A DNA stretch of 64,000 nt, from contig OX387190.1 of NCBI GenBank assembly GCA_947561395.2, positions 26,468,858 to 26,532,857 of the forward strand, read 5' to 3'. The translations under genes and the position numbers were made by a program. The stretch is from Buxus sempervirens. Its lineage: Eukaryota > Streptophyta > Magnoliopsida > Buxales > Buxaceae. The first letter of the stretch is position 1. The number at the start of each line of letters is the position of its first letter. Below, one piece after another: positions 45,911 through 57,800 of this stretch. Under the pieces are notes generated by a model, which saw only the letters and a program-made list of their open reading frames with translations, was not told the DNA's origin and ran no database searches.

Positions 45911-46999
45911 TGTTGTGTTTTGGTCGTTTTTTGAGGACTCAAAATTCCTTTGTTTCTTGTGTGGGAAGAATAGTCCCACATTGGAAATTTACTGAAGCCT
46001 CATTGTGTTAATATAGGATGGTGAGAACTAAAGGGGTGTAACCCCTAAAGTGAGACATTGTTCCTGTTGTCGAGGTTTCTTTGAATCACGCGCGCGCACG
46101 CAGCCGCCGCCGTCCGTCCGGTCGGTCGGTATCTTTTTAATCGATTAAATTTTTTTTTTTTAACAAAATGAAAATCGGTTTTAACTTTGATCTAATCGTT
46201 GGATTATTTTATTACCGTTTTATTTTATTAACGTTGAGTTGATTATATCCGTTGGGTTATTAACGTTCTAATTAACCGTTGGGTTAATTAACGTTAATAA
46301 CGTTTTTGTGGGATGGTCTATTTAAAGGGTTAGGGTTTCGGTTCTAAAAACAACGAAGTTAGAATCTCTTCTCTGGAAAAACGAACGGAGAAAACCCTAC
46401 CTTCATCTTCTTCTTTTTTCGTCTGGTTTAAGAAGAGTGCTGCTGCCATTGAGTTCGCTGATATCCCAGCATTGTCTGTGCGGCTTGCTGGAGGATCTTA
46501 GTGTCCGTTGAATGCTGGAAGCCACAGTATCCAGACCCACGCACTGAGGAATCATTCCGAAAGGGGGTTGCTGAAAGGCTTTAAGCACAGGGGTTTATCT
46601 CCTCGCCTCGGGCAAAAATCAATAAGTTTTTAATTTGATTTTCAATTGTTTCTATTTGATCGTTCATCTATTCTGTTTCTGCAATTACTTATATTTGATC
46701 TTCGTACGTTGCTATTATTACCATGATCTTCATCTGAATGTTATGATGTTTTATCTATATCAATTTTATCTCTATTATTAATAGCATTTCTCTGCTGTTG
46801 CATATTATTTCCATCTGTGAGTTTGGTTAGTACCTATAAGTTTCTGTTATTGAATTCATCACTGATATTATAATCTCTGTTATTGAATTAATCACTGATA
46901 TTATAATCATATAGCTAGTCTTTCTTCCCATACGTGCTTCTCAATTTTCTGTCTTGCAGAATCTTGTATTTTCTATCTTATAGTACCCAAGGAACAACA
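45911..46999 (+). repeat. 3' LTR of the copia element
   Basis: 1089 bp. It differs from the 5' LTR by an extra gtcc unit in the ccgtccgtccgg stretch and three substitutions (near 46249, 46745 and 46817). Confidence 0.93.
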
Positions 47000-47004
47000 G
47001 GACC
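47000..47004. repeat. TSD of the copia element, right copy
   Basis: The sequence ggacc is identical to 40273-40277. A second gaccttggcccaacat copy follows 21 bp later. Confidence 0.9.
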
Positions 47005-47034
47005 TTGGCCCAACATGCTAGACCTTGGCCCAAC

Positions 47035-50000
47035 ATCCCCAACACGCCCCGATTCTGGATCAATGGTCCAACCCCAAAGTATTAGTGTAAGTAGGCCAAA
47101 GCAACTAAAATTCAGAATAATTTAAAACTTTTATTCATGTCTTTATCAGAGTTATTATGCGGAAACATAAAATAAAAGAAATCATTTACAAACAACTTAA
47201 CATTTACAAGTATTTTTGGACTCATAACTGGTTCACATCTATTGGCTACCCTTTACATAATACCCCAATGCTTGTCAACCTCACCAAGAGTACCTACAAA
47301 ATAGGGAAAACCGGAGTGAGATATAAATCTCAACAAGTAGCAAGATGTATAAAATAAAACATTCCAATTTATCTATAAAAATAAAGTCATGAGGTATAAC
47401 GATAAAATCAATTCACGATAATCAAAACCAAAGCATTCATCAAACCAAACCAATTTCCAAAACAATATCAAAACAATATTTTCCAATCAAACAAACCAAA
47501 TCCTCGCGATGATGTGACATTAAGGACTCATGAGAACAATACATATTGGAAAAGCTAAATGCCTGAGTCAAGGGTTGCCACCTCACAACTAAAGTGCGAA
47601 GCTGAGATACATAGTCATCGACTAATCGCGGATCACCCAATCGAGATACATGGAGAGCTGGCACGTACAATCCAATCAACTGCAACAACGTGGGAATACC
47701 AGACCAAGATACATGGTGGGTAACCCAAAATAAACACATCGAGATACATGATGGGTGGGATTGTTGCAGCACGACCAAATACAGGAAGGCCTCGTTGAGG
47801 TACACGATAGGAGCATATGTGAAACGGGTTTAACCAAACAAAGAAAATATTATTTTCACTCCTAGCTAAACTATGGATCCATACCAAGCTATATTCATTA
47901 GACATCCAAAACAAAATACTGAAATCTTCTAATCTTTGATGCCGAAAAACAATCCACAACATTTATAAGTCATCTCAAATCATCCCCAAGATACATAAAG
48001 GAAATCAATGCTCAAACTCAAGCTACATGAGTGAGAAATAACCGCTCCAAGGTACACAGAGGAAAATATATGCAATTCTTTCAAAACAACCTTGGAAACA
48101 TCTTTAGATAGGTCAAATACAAGTGTAGGAATCAATAAAATCAAAATAAGTTGAAAAGAAAAGAGTTTGGAAGAATAAACTCGAATAAAAGCTATTTCAG
48201 TAGAACGTGCCCAAAATCTTCGTAAAAATTCAATTAAATCAACGCCCAGTGCAAACAACCTCAAAACACTCTAATCTTATTAGTACATAAGTTAGAAATC
48301 AATAAAAACAATTTTATAATAAAAACTATGCTTATTTCAAAAATACAATTTTTCTGTCAAGAGCGCTTGAGCGCTGTTGGGTGCTCTTGTAGGTGCTCAT
48401 TAAAAACATATTTTCCAAAAATCAGTTGCTCAGGATTGCGCTTGAGTGTTCTCCCGGGCATTCGGTTTATCAAAAATCTGTCAACTTTCTGGTTTTGAAA
48501 ACTTTAAAAAAAAAAAAACACAGGCGGGGGCGCCTTCAATGTCGCTTGAGCGTCGACGAGCGACCTGGCAAGTTTCAGTATATATTTTTTGGGTTTTTCT
48601 GATTTTCTGAATTATAAAATATTTTATATAGTTTTAGTTGTTTCTAAGCATCATAATTTCATTCCAAATCACTTCTAAAATAGTCCTAACCTATTCTCCT
48701 CAATTATGTATTGATCTAAAATTTTCTACTTAATTAATTCGCTTGTGATCATCACTTTTCTTGATTTCTCTTAAGGTATATAAAATCAAAACCATCTTAA
48801 AAAATTCTCAACTCTTCAACCCAAGATCTTAATCAAAACAAACCAACATAAAACATTTAAATCACACGGAAAGCATGCAATTCCTCCAATTTTCAAAGTG
48901 TTTGCTACTTGCTTCATATAAAATCCTTCTTTCCAATGAACCTGATTGTTCACCAACTTTCTGAAATTTTTCGCATCACTCTATGCATCTCCAAATTAAA
49001 TCTCTACCATTCAAATTGAAGCCCTACGAGACATGAACATAACCTCCAAATTTGAGGCCGATCCAACGGTTGAAAATCTCCCGATCTTAATTTGATTACT
49101 GTTGGTTGGAATTTTCTGCAACTCCTCTTTTTCTCTAAAGTCTCTTATTATCTCTCTATTTTTCTCTCTCAATTTTTTCAGTCCTATGCACGAATTTTCT
49201 CTCTCCTTTTCTTCTCATGATTGAATTAACGGAAACCCCAAATCTTCCCCAATGCCTTCCTTTTATAGGCTCACCCAAATACAAGTTCTAAGTGGATTAA
49301 GAAACTTTCCAACTAGGATTCCCAATTCTATTGGAAAACTTTCCTATCTTATCTCTCCTTCTAATTATTTTCTCTAAATTCTAACTTATAAGAAACTTCT
49401 AATTTAATTAATTTTCGTGCTAATTATTTCCCTTATTTTAAAATATTACTAAAACACCTAAAAACTCCTCTTTTTCCTCAACTTAAAGCTCCTTATTAAC
49501 CACAATTACCGATATATCATTTTCTCACCTAGTAGGCTATAAATCTCTCTATTTATCTTCAAATCAAACCTAATTTAGGTCTAACTTAATTCCTCAAGTC
49601 TAATAATCATTAAATAATTCATTTATTATTTTTGCTAATTTGAAAATGACCAAAATACCCTTCTTTAATTTCCACACGTAATCATTGAATTTCTCCAAAA
49701 TTTCCCAAATTCTATTCTTCTTATTATTTCTCTTCATAATTTGAAATTTAAATCCTAAATATTAATTTACCAAATTCTCACTTATAATAAAATTTCAAAT
49801 CCCTATACTTAGGGGTCATTTGGTATGGCTTTTGGATTGTGGATTATGGATAATAATTTGGATTTTAAAATCAAGATTGTAAATGCTTATTTTTAAAATC
49901 CAAAATCTTGTTTGGATACTTAAGATTTTAGCACCTTATTTTAGTGGGACCCACCGCCATTAATAGGTCTTTATTACTTGTGTGCAAGTGGGCCCCCCAT

Positions 50001-50328
50001 CATTAATAGCTCTTTAGTACTTGTATTCAAGTGGGACCTACCATTTTTTAAGTATCAAAATCTATAGAAACCCATAAAAAGAGGATTGTGGTTTTTGGGA
50101 AGATTTTAGTATTTGCTTTTAAAATCAAACTTGTAAAAACCCTACCAAACAACTTAACGGGCCTTAGTTTTTGGATTTTGGTAGAATCTAGAAACCAGAA
50201 ACCCCACCAAACGACACCTTAGTTACTATTTTCCTTTCTAGGTTTATTTATATTTCCAAGTCTCTTTTAATTTATTCAATAATTATTTATTTATTTTATT
50301 TTATATTAGGAAAATCCAAGGTTCTACA
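47035..50328 (-). repeat. Gypsy-type LTR (probably solo), minus strand
   Basis: On the minus strand it starts TGTAGAACCTTGGATTTTCC at 50328. It runs through AT-rich non-coding sequence to a stretch reading agatttatatctcactccgg (about 47339-47320) and gaatcggggcgtgttgggg near 47040. These phrases resemble LTR ends of Tekay/Del-like chromovirus elements. No second LTR or pol domain is seen. The low-coordinate edge is uncertain because a copia-disrupted repeat abuts it and no TSD could be matched. A Tourist-like MITE is inserted in it. Confidence 0.55.
49809..50221. mobile_element. Tourist-like (PIF/Harbinger) MITE with TTA TSD
   Basis: The body 49812-50218 (407 bp) starts ggggtcatttggtatgg and ends accccaccaaacgacacc; the ends are inverted with about 15 of 20 matches. 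TTA flanks both sides (49809-49811 and 50219-50221), the PIF/Harbinger hallmark. A second end-like phrase, ccctaccaaacaacttaacgggcc, ends at about 50164 and is also followed by TTA, as if an element end was duplicated. Confidence 0.75.
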
Positions 50329-51069
50329 GATGGTGTTTTGGAACTTGTGAAACTCAAGGGCGACTCTGATACCATGTTCACAGAAGGAAGTAGCACTCGT
50401 TAGCGAGGGTGGGTTTCCGTGGCCGAATGAAAACAAAGGGAAACGCTATACCCAACTTGGTTGATGCGCAATAGCCAAGGACAAATTGGTAAATTGTCGA
50501 AGCAAGCAGGTAAGAAAACAGGCAGGTTGTAGGGGCCTTTTATTATTATTAGGGGTGCCTCGCACATGCAAATGAGGTTAAAATTGATAGAAAAACGAAG
50601 ATGTAATAATATATATAAAAAAAGAAGCAAAGACAGGTAAAAAAGTGATTTAGTTAACACAATTTAGCTACATTTTCTCCAACAAATAAATTCCACATTT
50701 ATAGATATTAAAATATGACAACTAATGTAAGAAGGGCAAATAGAGGAGATTTGCTGAAAACTTATTCCTTGAAAGCTTGGAAGACAAGGACGTTATACAC
50801 GTACAACCTTTACCGCACTTGTAAAACACATTTTCAATACCAAAAACCTCGATCTTGGAGTAAAAACATGGGTTGCATGTACAGTGGTCACCGCATGAAC
50901 AATGAATGGTTGCATCTCAGTGGAGTTATTCAATACAAAGTATCATTTAAAATCTTTCCCCCCTCTATATAAGATGGTAGAAATAGTGAATAAAGGGCGA
51001 AAATACACTGTATGAAGAAAAAAGAAAAACTATTGCGTCATATATAACAAAATATAACAAAATATAACT

Positions 51070-51416
51070 ATTTATTTATTAGTGAAAAATAATGTCTAAA
51101 TCTGAATTATTTTTAAAATATCACTTAAAAAGAAAAAGTTAGTAAACCAAAAGTATGACTAAATCTGAATTATGTTTAAAAAATGACCAATTCTTAATTA
51201 TTTTAAAAAATATAAAAAATGACACTGTGCTCATTTATCAATGGATCGTGTAAAACAAAAATATGACTAATTCTCAATTATTTAAAAAAAAAAGTATAAA
51301 ACAAAAAAAATAGGCGTGTAAAAAACATGACAATGGTTCTTAATTATTTTGAAAAGAATTTGGCGATTGAATCTGAATTATTTTGATAGAAGTATCACTT
51401 AAAACCAATTTTTCCT
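51070..51416. mobile_element. Relative of the long-TIR MITE, copy 2
   Basis: The right end reads ctgaattattttgatagaag then tatcacttaaaaccaatttt, matching the end of the 19157-19514 element. The interior repeats the phrase gactaaatctgaattat several times. The left end and TSD are not resolved. Confidence 0.55.
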
Positions 51417-51859
51417 TCTCCTTTCGAGTTTTGCCGACAAAAAACTATAATATCATGTAGAAATGACTGAATCTTAATTATTTTTTTAAAGAAATAACTG
51501 AACCTTAATTATTTCGAAGTAGGTTGGTATTAGCAAGAATTTCGATGCCCACGTTTATATAAGGTTATATAGTCTAGATTAAGGCATAAGCCGTGGAAGA
51601 TCCCTGTTATTAAGTTCCATCTCGAAGCTCCACCAAATGGAGATAAAAAGGCATTTTAGTTATCACATTTCCTTTAATTTCAAAGGCACTTATTATTTCC
51701 CTTCAAATTAGCTCAACAAACAGCGAAGAGAATATTTTTGTTAGATCGTTTAGATTTGTTTTCCACTTCCAAAAGATCTACTATGCTAATCAACTATAAT
51801 ACTACTCTGAAGTCTCCGCAGTACTCATGGGAAACCCATTCCATATCGGTGAAGTGACT

Positions 51860-52000
51860 TGAAATCTGTTGGAGCCTTTGGCTGGAAGATTTGCTGGTCC
51901 AACGGTGATGTATGTATCTACATAGGTGCATGAGGCCTATATGTACACACCTTCCATCATTGGACCAGCAAATCTTCTAGCATGAGGGACCAATTGATAT
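51860..52000 (+). repeat. Dispersed foldback-like repeat, copy 2
   Basis: Homologous to 18210-18360 in opposite orientation. Internally, agatttgctggtccaa (about 51889) is mirrored by ttggaccagcaaatct (about 51961), so it can fold on itself. Confidence 0.65.
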
Positions 52001-52053
52001 GACCTCCCGGTGAAGTGTGATCTTTATCATAATTTTCCCATTGATTATTTTTA

Positions 52054-52592
52054 GTTGACACTAGGGGTGCAATTCGGTCCGGTTAAAACCGAACCCAAAC
52101 CGACCCGAACCGACTTCGGTTCGGTTTGGTTCGGTTTTATAGTGTTTCGGTTCGGTTTCGGTCCAAAAATCCCTAAACCGAACTAGGTCGGTTTGGTTTT
52201 GGGTTTTATGTTCGATTAAACCGAACCGAACCGAATACATTATTTCCCTAAACCGAACTGAACCGAACCGAATTCATATATATATATATATAATATAATA
52301 TATGATAAACTTTTAAAGTTTATCTTTAAACTTAAAGGATATTACAAAAAAACCATTGTTTAAGATAAAAATATTGGTCTAACCCGAACTGAACCGAACC
52401 GAACCGAACCGAATAGTTTTCATGTAGTTCGGTTCGGTTCAGTTTGGGTTTCGGTTTTTATATATATTTTCGGTTCGGTTTTCGGTTTTGTTGGTTCGGT
52501 TTGGTTCGATTTAACTATGTATATTTTCGGTTTGGTTTTGGGTTGACATCAACCCGAACCAAACCGAACTGAGTTGCACCCCTAGTTGATAC
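52054..52592. mobile_element. hAT MITE of a second family, 8-bp TSD
   Basis: The body 52062-52584 (523 bp) starts taggggtgcaattcgg and ends gagttgcaccccta. Flanks gttgacac (52054-52061) and gttgatac (52585-52592) match at 7 of 8. The interior is almost wholly made of ggttcggtt and aaccgaacc blocks in both orientations, giving many possible hairpins. Confidence 0.8.
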
Positions 52593-52619
52593 AACTTAAA
52601 AAGGTATATGCCTATGCCT

Positions 52620-52855
52620 AGTAAAACTAAAGTATGACTAAATCTGAATTATGTTTAAAAAATATGATTAATTCTCAATTATTTAAAAAATATAAAAAAA
52701 AAATTGACAAAAAAATTGACATTGGTTCTCCTTGTAAAACAGAAATGACATTGGTTCTTAATTATTTTAAAAAGTATAATTAATTTTGAGAAGAATTATA
52801 CAGTTGAATTTAAATTATTTTGAGAAAAGTATCTCTTAAAACCAATTTTTCCTTT
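52620..52855. mobile_element. Relative of the long-TIR MITE, copy 3
   Basis: It repeats the phrases of copy 2 (aaagtatgactaaatctgaa, gacattggttcttaattatt) and ends aaaaccaattttccttt-like. A further fragment lies at about 53060-53190. Confidence 0.5.
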
Positions 52856-52959
52856 GTTCCACCAACAAACAAATCATGACATCTTGTATAAATGATTGAA
52901 TCTTAATTATTTTATATTTATAAATGACTGAATCTTAATTATTTCCAAGCAAGTTGGAA

Positions 52960-53014
52960 TCGTTACGTTTATATAGATTTGGTTGGTTACGTTTATATAG
53001 ATTTGGTTGGTTAA
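52960..53014. repeat. 25-bp tandem duplication
   Basis: Two adjacent copies of ttacgtttatatagatttgg plus ttgg, immediately followed by an A-run. Confidence 0.8.
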
Positions 53015-53491
53015 AAAAAAAAGGTTTGCAAGTATGATAAGCGCTTATATGGAATAAGTTTTTATTATAAAAGTAGAATGACACTTGTTCTTAATTATTT
53101 TTAAAAACTATTACTATTTCTCAATTACCTAGAATTAGCGACTGAATCTAAAATATTTTAAAAAATTGTCACTACTTCGTAAATTAGTCAAGTAGCCATG
53201 TCGTAGGGCTTTTTTATATAGGTTATACATATAGATTTAGTCACAAAGGTTAGTTTGGTCTATTACATATTCTTGAATTAATAAAGAGGGTCTTTGTGAT
53301 CATTTGTGTAAATGTCAAGAGAAGTTTTACCATTTTTCAAATATAAGTGATTTATGTGTTTAAGTGACAAACCTTAGGGGATGTAAATGTAATTAACCTC
53401 ATTTTTTGACTTTTTAATAAACCTTAGAGGATCGAAAGGGGTTTCTTTGGTTTGCGGTCCAACCATCTAGTCCAATTTAATAGTGAATGGA

Positions 53492-53872
53492 ATTAAAAAG
53501 CAAAGTTGGCAAAATGTGGACCGACCCGATTTAAACGGGTTTGGGTTGATCCATATATTAATTGGGTTGGGGTTTCCCTAACCCTCTAGTAATCGGGTCA
53601 ACCCGATTATGACCCGACAACTCGACGGGTAACCCGATTAATAAAAAAAAGCGTCTCGTCTCGATTATCCCCCAACCCGACCCAAACCCGGTACAACTTG
53701 ACCCAATTAAGCCCCAACCCTATTCTAATCATATTGTTTGAAAAATAAAAAAACTAATAAACGCGTTGGTGGGTTGGGGTTTTTCCAACCCCCCATAACT
53801 GAGTCCGGCACGACCCGACCCGACTAACCACAACCCAATTATGACCCGACCCGTTGCCAACTCTATTAAAAA
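53492..53872. mobile_element. hAT MITE, copy 3, with perfect 8-bp TSD
   Basis: The body 53500-53864 starts gcaaagttggcaaaatg and ends ccgttgccaactct, with attaaaaa on both sides (53492-53499 and 53865-53872). It is the same family as 16770-17194 and 20499-20901. Its first bases differ from the tagag of the others. Confidence 0.8.
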
Positions 53873-53949
53873 CACTAGTAGAGTGCACGTGCAATATTGA
53901 AGTTACCGGAGGAACAATTTTAGGGAGAGAACAGTTTTCAAATTGTCTA

Positions 53950-54410
53950 GATTTTTTTTTGACAATCAAACATCAACTTTATTAATAATAAAGTCACAAA
54001 AATTTTAATGGACACATCTAGGGAAGGTTCTGCCAATTACCAAAAAAAAAAAAGGAAAGGTTCAGCCAACAAGGTCGTGCAACACATTGCTTGACTTCAG
54101 CCGGGATATTAGCAACCCAAAAGCAAGAATAGCAGTAAAAAGCAAAGTTGGCAAGCCTATTAGCAACAGAGTTAGCCTCTCTAAAAATATGAACAATCTT
54201 CACATTAACAAACAAGCCACATAGATGCTTAGCCTCCTCAATCAGGTGCACTATCTTCTATGGAGCTGAATTTCCCGCTTTCATACAGTTAACCAACACT
54301 TTGAGTCTCCTAGAGGGAATCAAACTAGCACTTGCTCTTAAGGAGAAAAGAGTAAAATGGAGAGTGAAAGGGGAGGACTCTGATATCCCCTGGTATTGAG
54401 CAAACGTCAT
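53950..54410 (-). mobile_element. 5'-truncated, decayed LINE tail, minus strand
   Basis: Translated on the minus strand, it shows the end of a LINE RNase H domain: KVLVNCMKAGNSAP, a stop, then KIVHLIEEAKHLC and IFREANSVANRLANFAF. It ends in an A-rich tail near 53952-53960. A stop and frame changes show that it is dead. Confidence 0.7.
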
Positions 54411-54429
54411 AGAAGAAGCTAAATACTTT

Positions 54430-54664
54430 GTGCAAAAGGTTCGAACGCATATCTTTGTCACATGTATACAGAGAGGCCAACAGGGCCGCTGATGCGCTAG
54501 CAAACTTTGCAATTGATGACTTTCCATGTTACTGGTCCAAGTTTTCCCTGTATTTCTCTCGACCCTCCTCAGTTCTGATTATCTGGGGGGCTCTCTTGTA
54601 AGATCTCTCAATAGATTTTAATAATAAGCTATTGTATTTTCATTACAAAAAAAAAAAAAAAAAA
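54430..54664 (+). mobile_element. 5'-truncated LINE tail, plus strand
   Basis: The plus strand encodes VYREANRAADALANFAIDDF, the last RNase H block, then a stop and an A-tail of about 20 (about 54643-54663). It lies head to head with the minus-strand fragment at 53950-54410. Both carry the same 3' region, so they are two insertions and not one twin-primed copy. Confidence 0.75.
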
Positions 54665-54743
54665 CCAGCACTTTGGAGTGAACATTTTAAATGATTAGGT
54701 AGAGTTATTTTTTGTTTTGAAGGATAAGGGCGGCTTGTATATT

Positions 54744-54752
54744 ATATATATA
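54744..54752 (+). promoter_or_regulatory. Candidate TATA box of SBDS
   Basis: A tatatatat run lies about 80 bp before the SBDS start codon, within a sequence that begins right after LINE debris. If real, the SBDS core promoter is pinned between the LINE A-tail (54663) and the ATG. Confidence 0.4.
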
Positions 54753-54829
54753 CAAGTACAGATAGGAAGTTTAGGCATACAGGCGGTGATAAACTTAGTT
54801 GGAGGGAGAGAGAAGGAAGCGAGAGAGAG

Positions 54830-57800
54830 ATGTCGAAGATACTGGTACAGCCAATTGGGCAGAAGAGATTGACGAACGTGGCGGTAGTTCGTCTGAAAAA
54901 GCACGGAATCCGCTTTGAGATCGCCTGCTACAAGAACAAGGTTCTCTCATGGCGTTCTGGAGTGTAAGCCCCGGTTCTTTTGCTTTCTTTTTCTTTGAAA
55001 GTTCATCTACGATGGCTTTTGTTGTTATTCTTTGTCAATCTTGAACCACGTTGCTTGCCGTTGTTATTTTCTTCTCAGTCTTTTCGATTGCTTCTCGTTC
55101 CTTTTTTCGTCTCTTTCGTCCTTCTTGCTGCTCGGGTTTCTCCGGGGAGATTAACAATTTTCTTGAACCCTGGAGAAACATCATGTTTCGTGCATTTTCT
55201 TGATTGAATATATTGGTCTTCAGATGGCTGAACTAAGAAAAAATTTGATGAATGGAAATTTTGCCTCATCAAAGGCCACGTGCCGTGATATGTAAAAACA
55301 TCCAGACGGCGGATGAAGGCACCGTTCACCTGTTAGTGATCCGAGTATCTAAAGGACACACATAATAGGGATGTCGATTTGAAATTATTGAGGGCATGAT
55401 CCCTTAGGTAAGGGAAGCACCTATAGCGAAAGACAATAAAGAGAAGATTAATCGGGTGATTATTCATGTAAAGGGTGGTTTGTCCATGCCAAGTTTGGAT
55501 GTGGGCAATGATTTATGGTAGTAGTGAAAGATTCTGTCAAAGAAGATTTGATCAATGAAATGCAACCTCCAAAAGATACATAACTCTTCTTCGTCAATTA
55601 CAGCCTCTTCTGTACTTTCTTTATGACAGGATCCTCAAAAGGGTTTTCTCCGCAGGGAAGACCAAGGTAGGTAAGAACTTGCCTTGGCCCTCAACTGACG
55701 TGCAACCTAATAACACCTCTTGACCATAAAGACAGTAGTTTAACCACAATTTTATAAAGGTTTATCATGAGATTAATAGGCTGAAAATATTTTATTTCCC
55801 TTGCATCTTGGATCTTGGGAATAAGGATTAAAAATATAGAATTTAATCACCTTACTAATCACCCCAAATGTGTGAAATTCTCAGAACACCTCAACTAGAT
55901 AATATTTCACCACTTCCCAGAAATCCTAAAAGAAAGCTATGGTGAAACTATTTCTGATCCAGAGCTTTAACTTGGTAGAAATCCCAAACTACTGCCTTAA
56001 TCTCCTCCTCCGTAAACAATCACGCTACCCACTCCCTTCACTCCACCTTGAACCTCACACCTTCCAAATTTCCAATCTCAAAATGAAACAAGACTTTATA
56101 CTTATATGATCTGGAATAGAAAGAATAAAAGTGTTAGCAACCCAAGCCTTATCCTCAATACCCCACCACAATTCAAGTGGTTTCATTTCTTTTCCTCCTA
56201 TTCACAAGCCTATGAAAATACTTAATATTTTTGTCACCCTTCTTGAGCTAGAGAACCCTTGGCTTTTGACTCCAATTTATGTTATCCAACCTGACCCAAT
56301 CAGTCAACTAAAACTTAGCAACTTTTCTCTTCAACAAGATAGGACTATCCAAATCCCTTTGTTATTGTAAACCGTCCAAATAGTAGTCATTAACTTCTTA
56401 ATGTTGGTCTCCACTAGTCCAAAATGCTGCATTTCCCAAACTTAATCTTTCTCTAAAGTGCTTCAACATACTCATAAATCCGAAGCCAACCCATCCTTGA
56501 ACACTGTATCTAGCCTCCTTCCACCACTCTAGTATTTGCAGTTTGAATGATGATTTATGGTGTAACCAGATGTTAGCAAGGCGAAAGGGAGGAACTCCCA
56601 CAAGCTGCAGGTGGTAGAGAGAAGTATTGGACCTATCAGTACATGGTCTGAGATTTATTTAAACAGTTTTTAATAATTGCATGAGGAAAATTATTATCCT
56701 GGTTGACGATAATAAAGGATCTATCCAAACGACTAAAATGGATGTCTTTCAAATTTGACCAAGTGAAACATGCCCCTTGAAGTAACAAATCCATAAGATT
56801 AAATTTGCTCACAGGAGCTGAGAAATCCTTCTTACGTCTTGTGAAATGACTCCCACCACTTTTCTCAGACAAAAACCATATCAAATTAAAATCTCCCAAT
56901 ATGCACCAAGATAAGCTACGGATTGTCTAATCATGGGCAACTTGCTCCAAATCTCTTGCTTTCTATGGGTTTATTAGGTTTGCAAACTCCTGAACGGATC
57001 CATTAGAACTGATCCCATAAACTCAAAATCAATAGATACCAAAAAGAACTCCAAAACTTACCTCTCCTCCTCTGAGCACATCTGGATTCTGGATAACTAT
57101 AACCCGATTTGATACACCTACTGAAGGTAACATAACCCCCTCATAGACCTCCTCATAAATTCGTCACTAGTCTCTCTAGAAATCCTTCCCACTTCGTCTC
57201 TTGTAACATACAAATCAAGGGATTCAACCTTTTACATAATTCCTTGACACTCCTTTTCTTATCTGATCCTTTGAGACCGCTCATGTTCCAACTTATCAAC
57301 CTCATAAGTTAGCCATAGGCATCCGTGACCTCCCTTTAATCTTTCCACCCTTGCTTTTATATTGTGCTGATAATTATAATTTCTGAAGCTCTCTTGACTG
57401 ATTGCATCTGCTACTTGTCTCCTTTACTTAGTCTATTATAGCAACTCCTTAAAGTTCATTGGGTACCTAAGAGATAACTAACTTTAATCTTATATAGAGA
57501 CAACTCTTCAATCTCCTTCAACTTTGACCTCCTGCACCACTCTCTTTGATCTCACTCATCATCCCCTCTTTCCCTTCTTCATCACCTACCCATTTTTGCT
57601 GAAATTTTACTCCATAGTCCATGCTAGTGAGAATTTGCTGGCATTCTGTCAATATCTTGTTTCATGTTGCTGATATCTCATTCTGTGTCTCTGGAATTTG
57701 CAGAAATTTTGTTCATATGGTGTGAAAATCACAAAATTAATGTTTCCTTTCTAATTGTTGTGCTGCTGAGGTTGGGGGGAGGGAGTAGCAGAATTTTGGC

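Larger units (their letters stand above)
40278..46999 (+). mobile_element. Complete Ty1/copia LTR retrotransposon
   Basis: A 6.7-kb element with LTRs at 40278-41362 and 45911-46999, one open polyprotein frame and a ggacc TSD. By eye the LTRs differ by three substitutions and one 4-bp indel over about 1085 bp. At the commonly used plant rates that corresponds to roughly 0.1-0.2 million years, so the insertion is recent. The domain order gag-protease-integrase-RT-RNase H places it in Ty1/copia. The usual TGGTATCAGAGC primer-binding site is not found after the 5' LTR. About 560 bp of non-coding sequence separates the polyprotein from the 3' LTR. Confidence 0.95.
50329..52053. other. Repeat-rich spacer
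   Basis: On the minus strand ATGGTATCAGAGTC near 50377-50363 resembles a tRNA primer-binding site, so an LTR element once lay here. Further right are MITE relatives (separate entries) and a dispersed repeat at 51860-52000. No gene is recognised; the frames at 50400-50660 and 50715-50972 have no domain. Confidence 0.4.

Noticed and set aside
53950-54664. Twin-primed single LINE insertion with 5' inversion
   Set aside because: Both arms contain the same 3' part of ORF2, so they are separate insertions.
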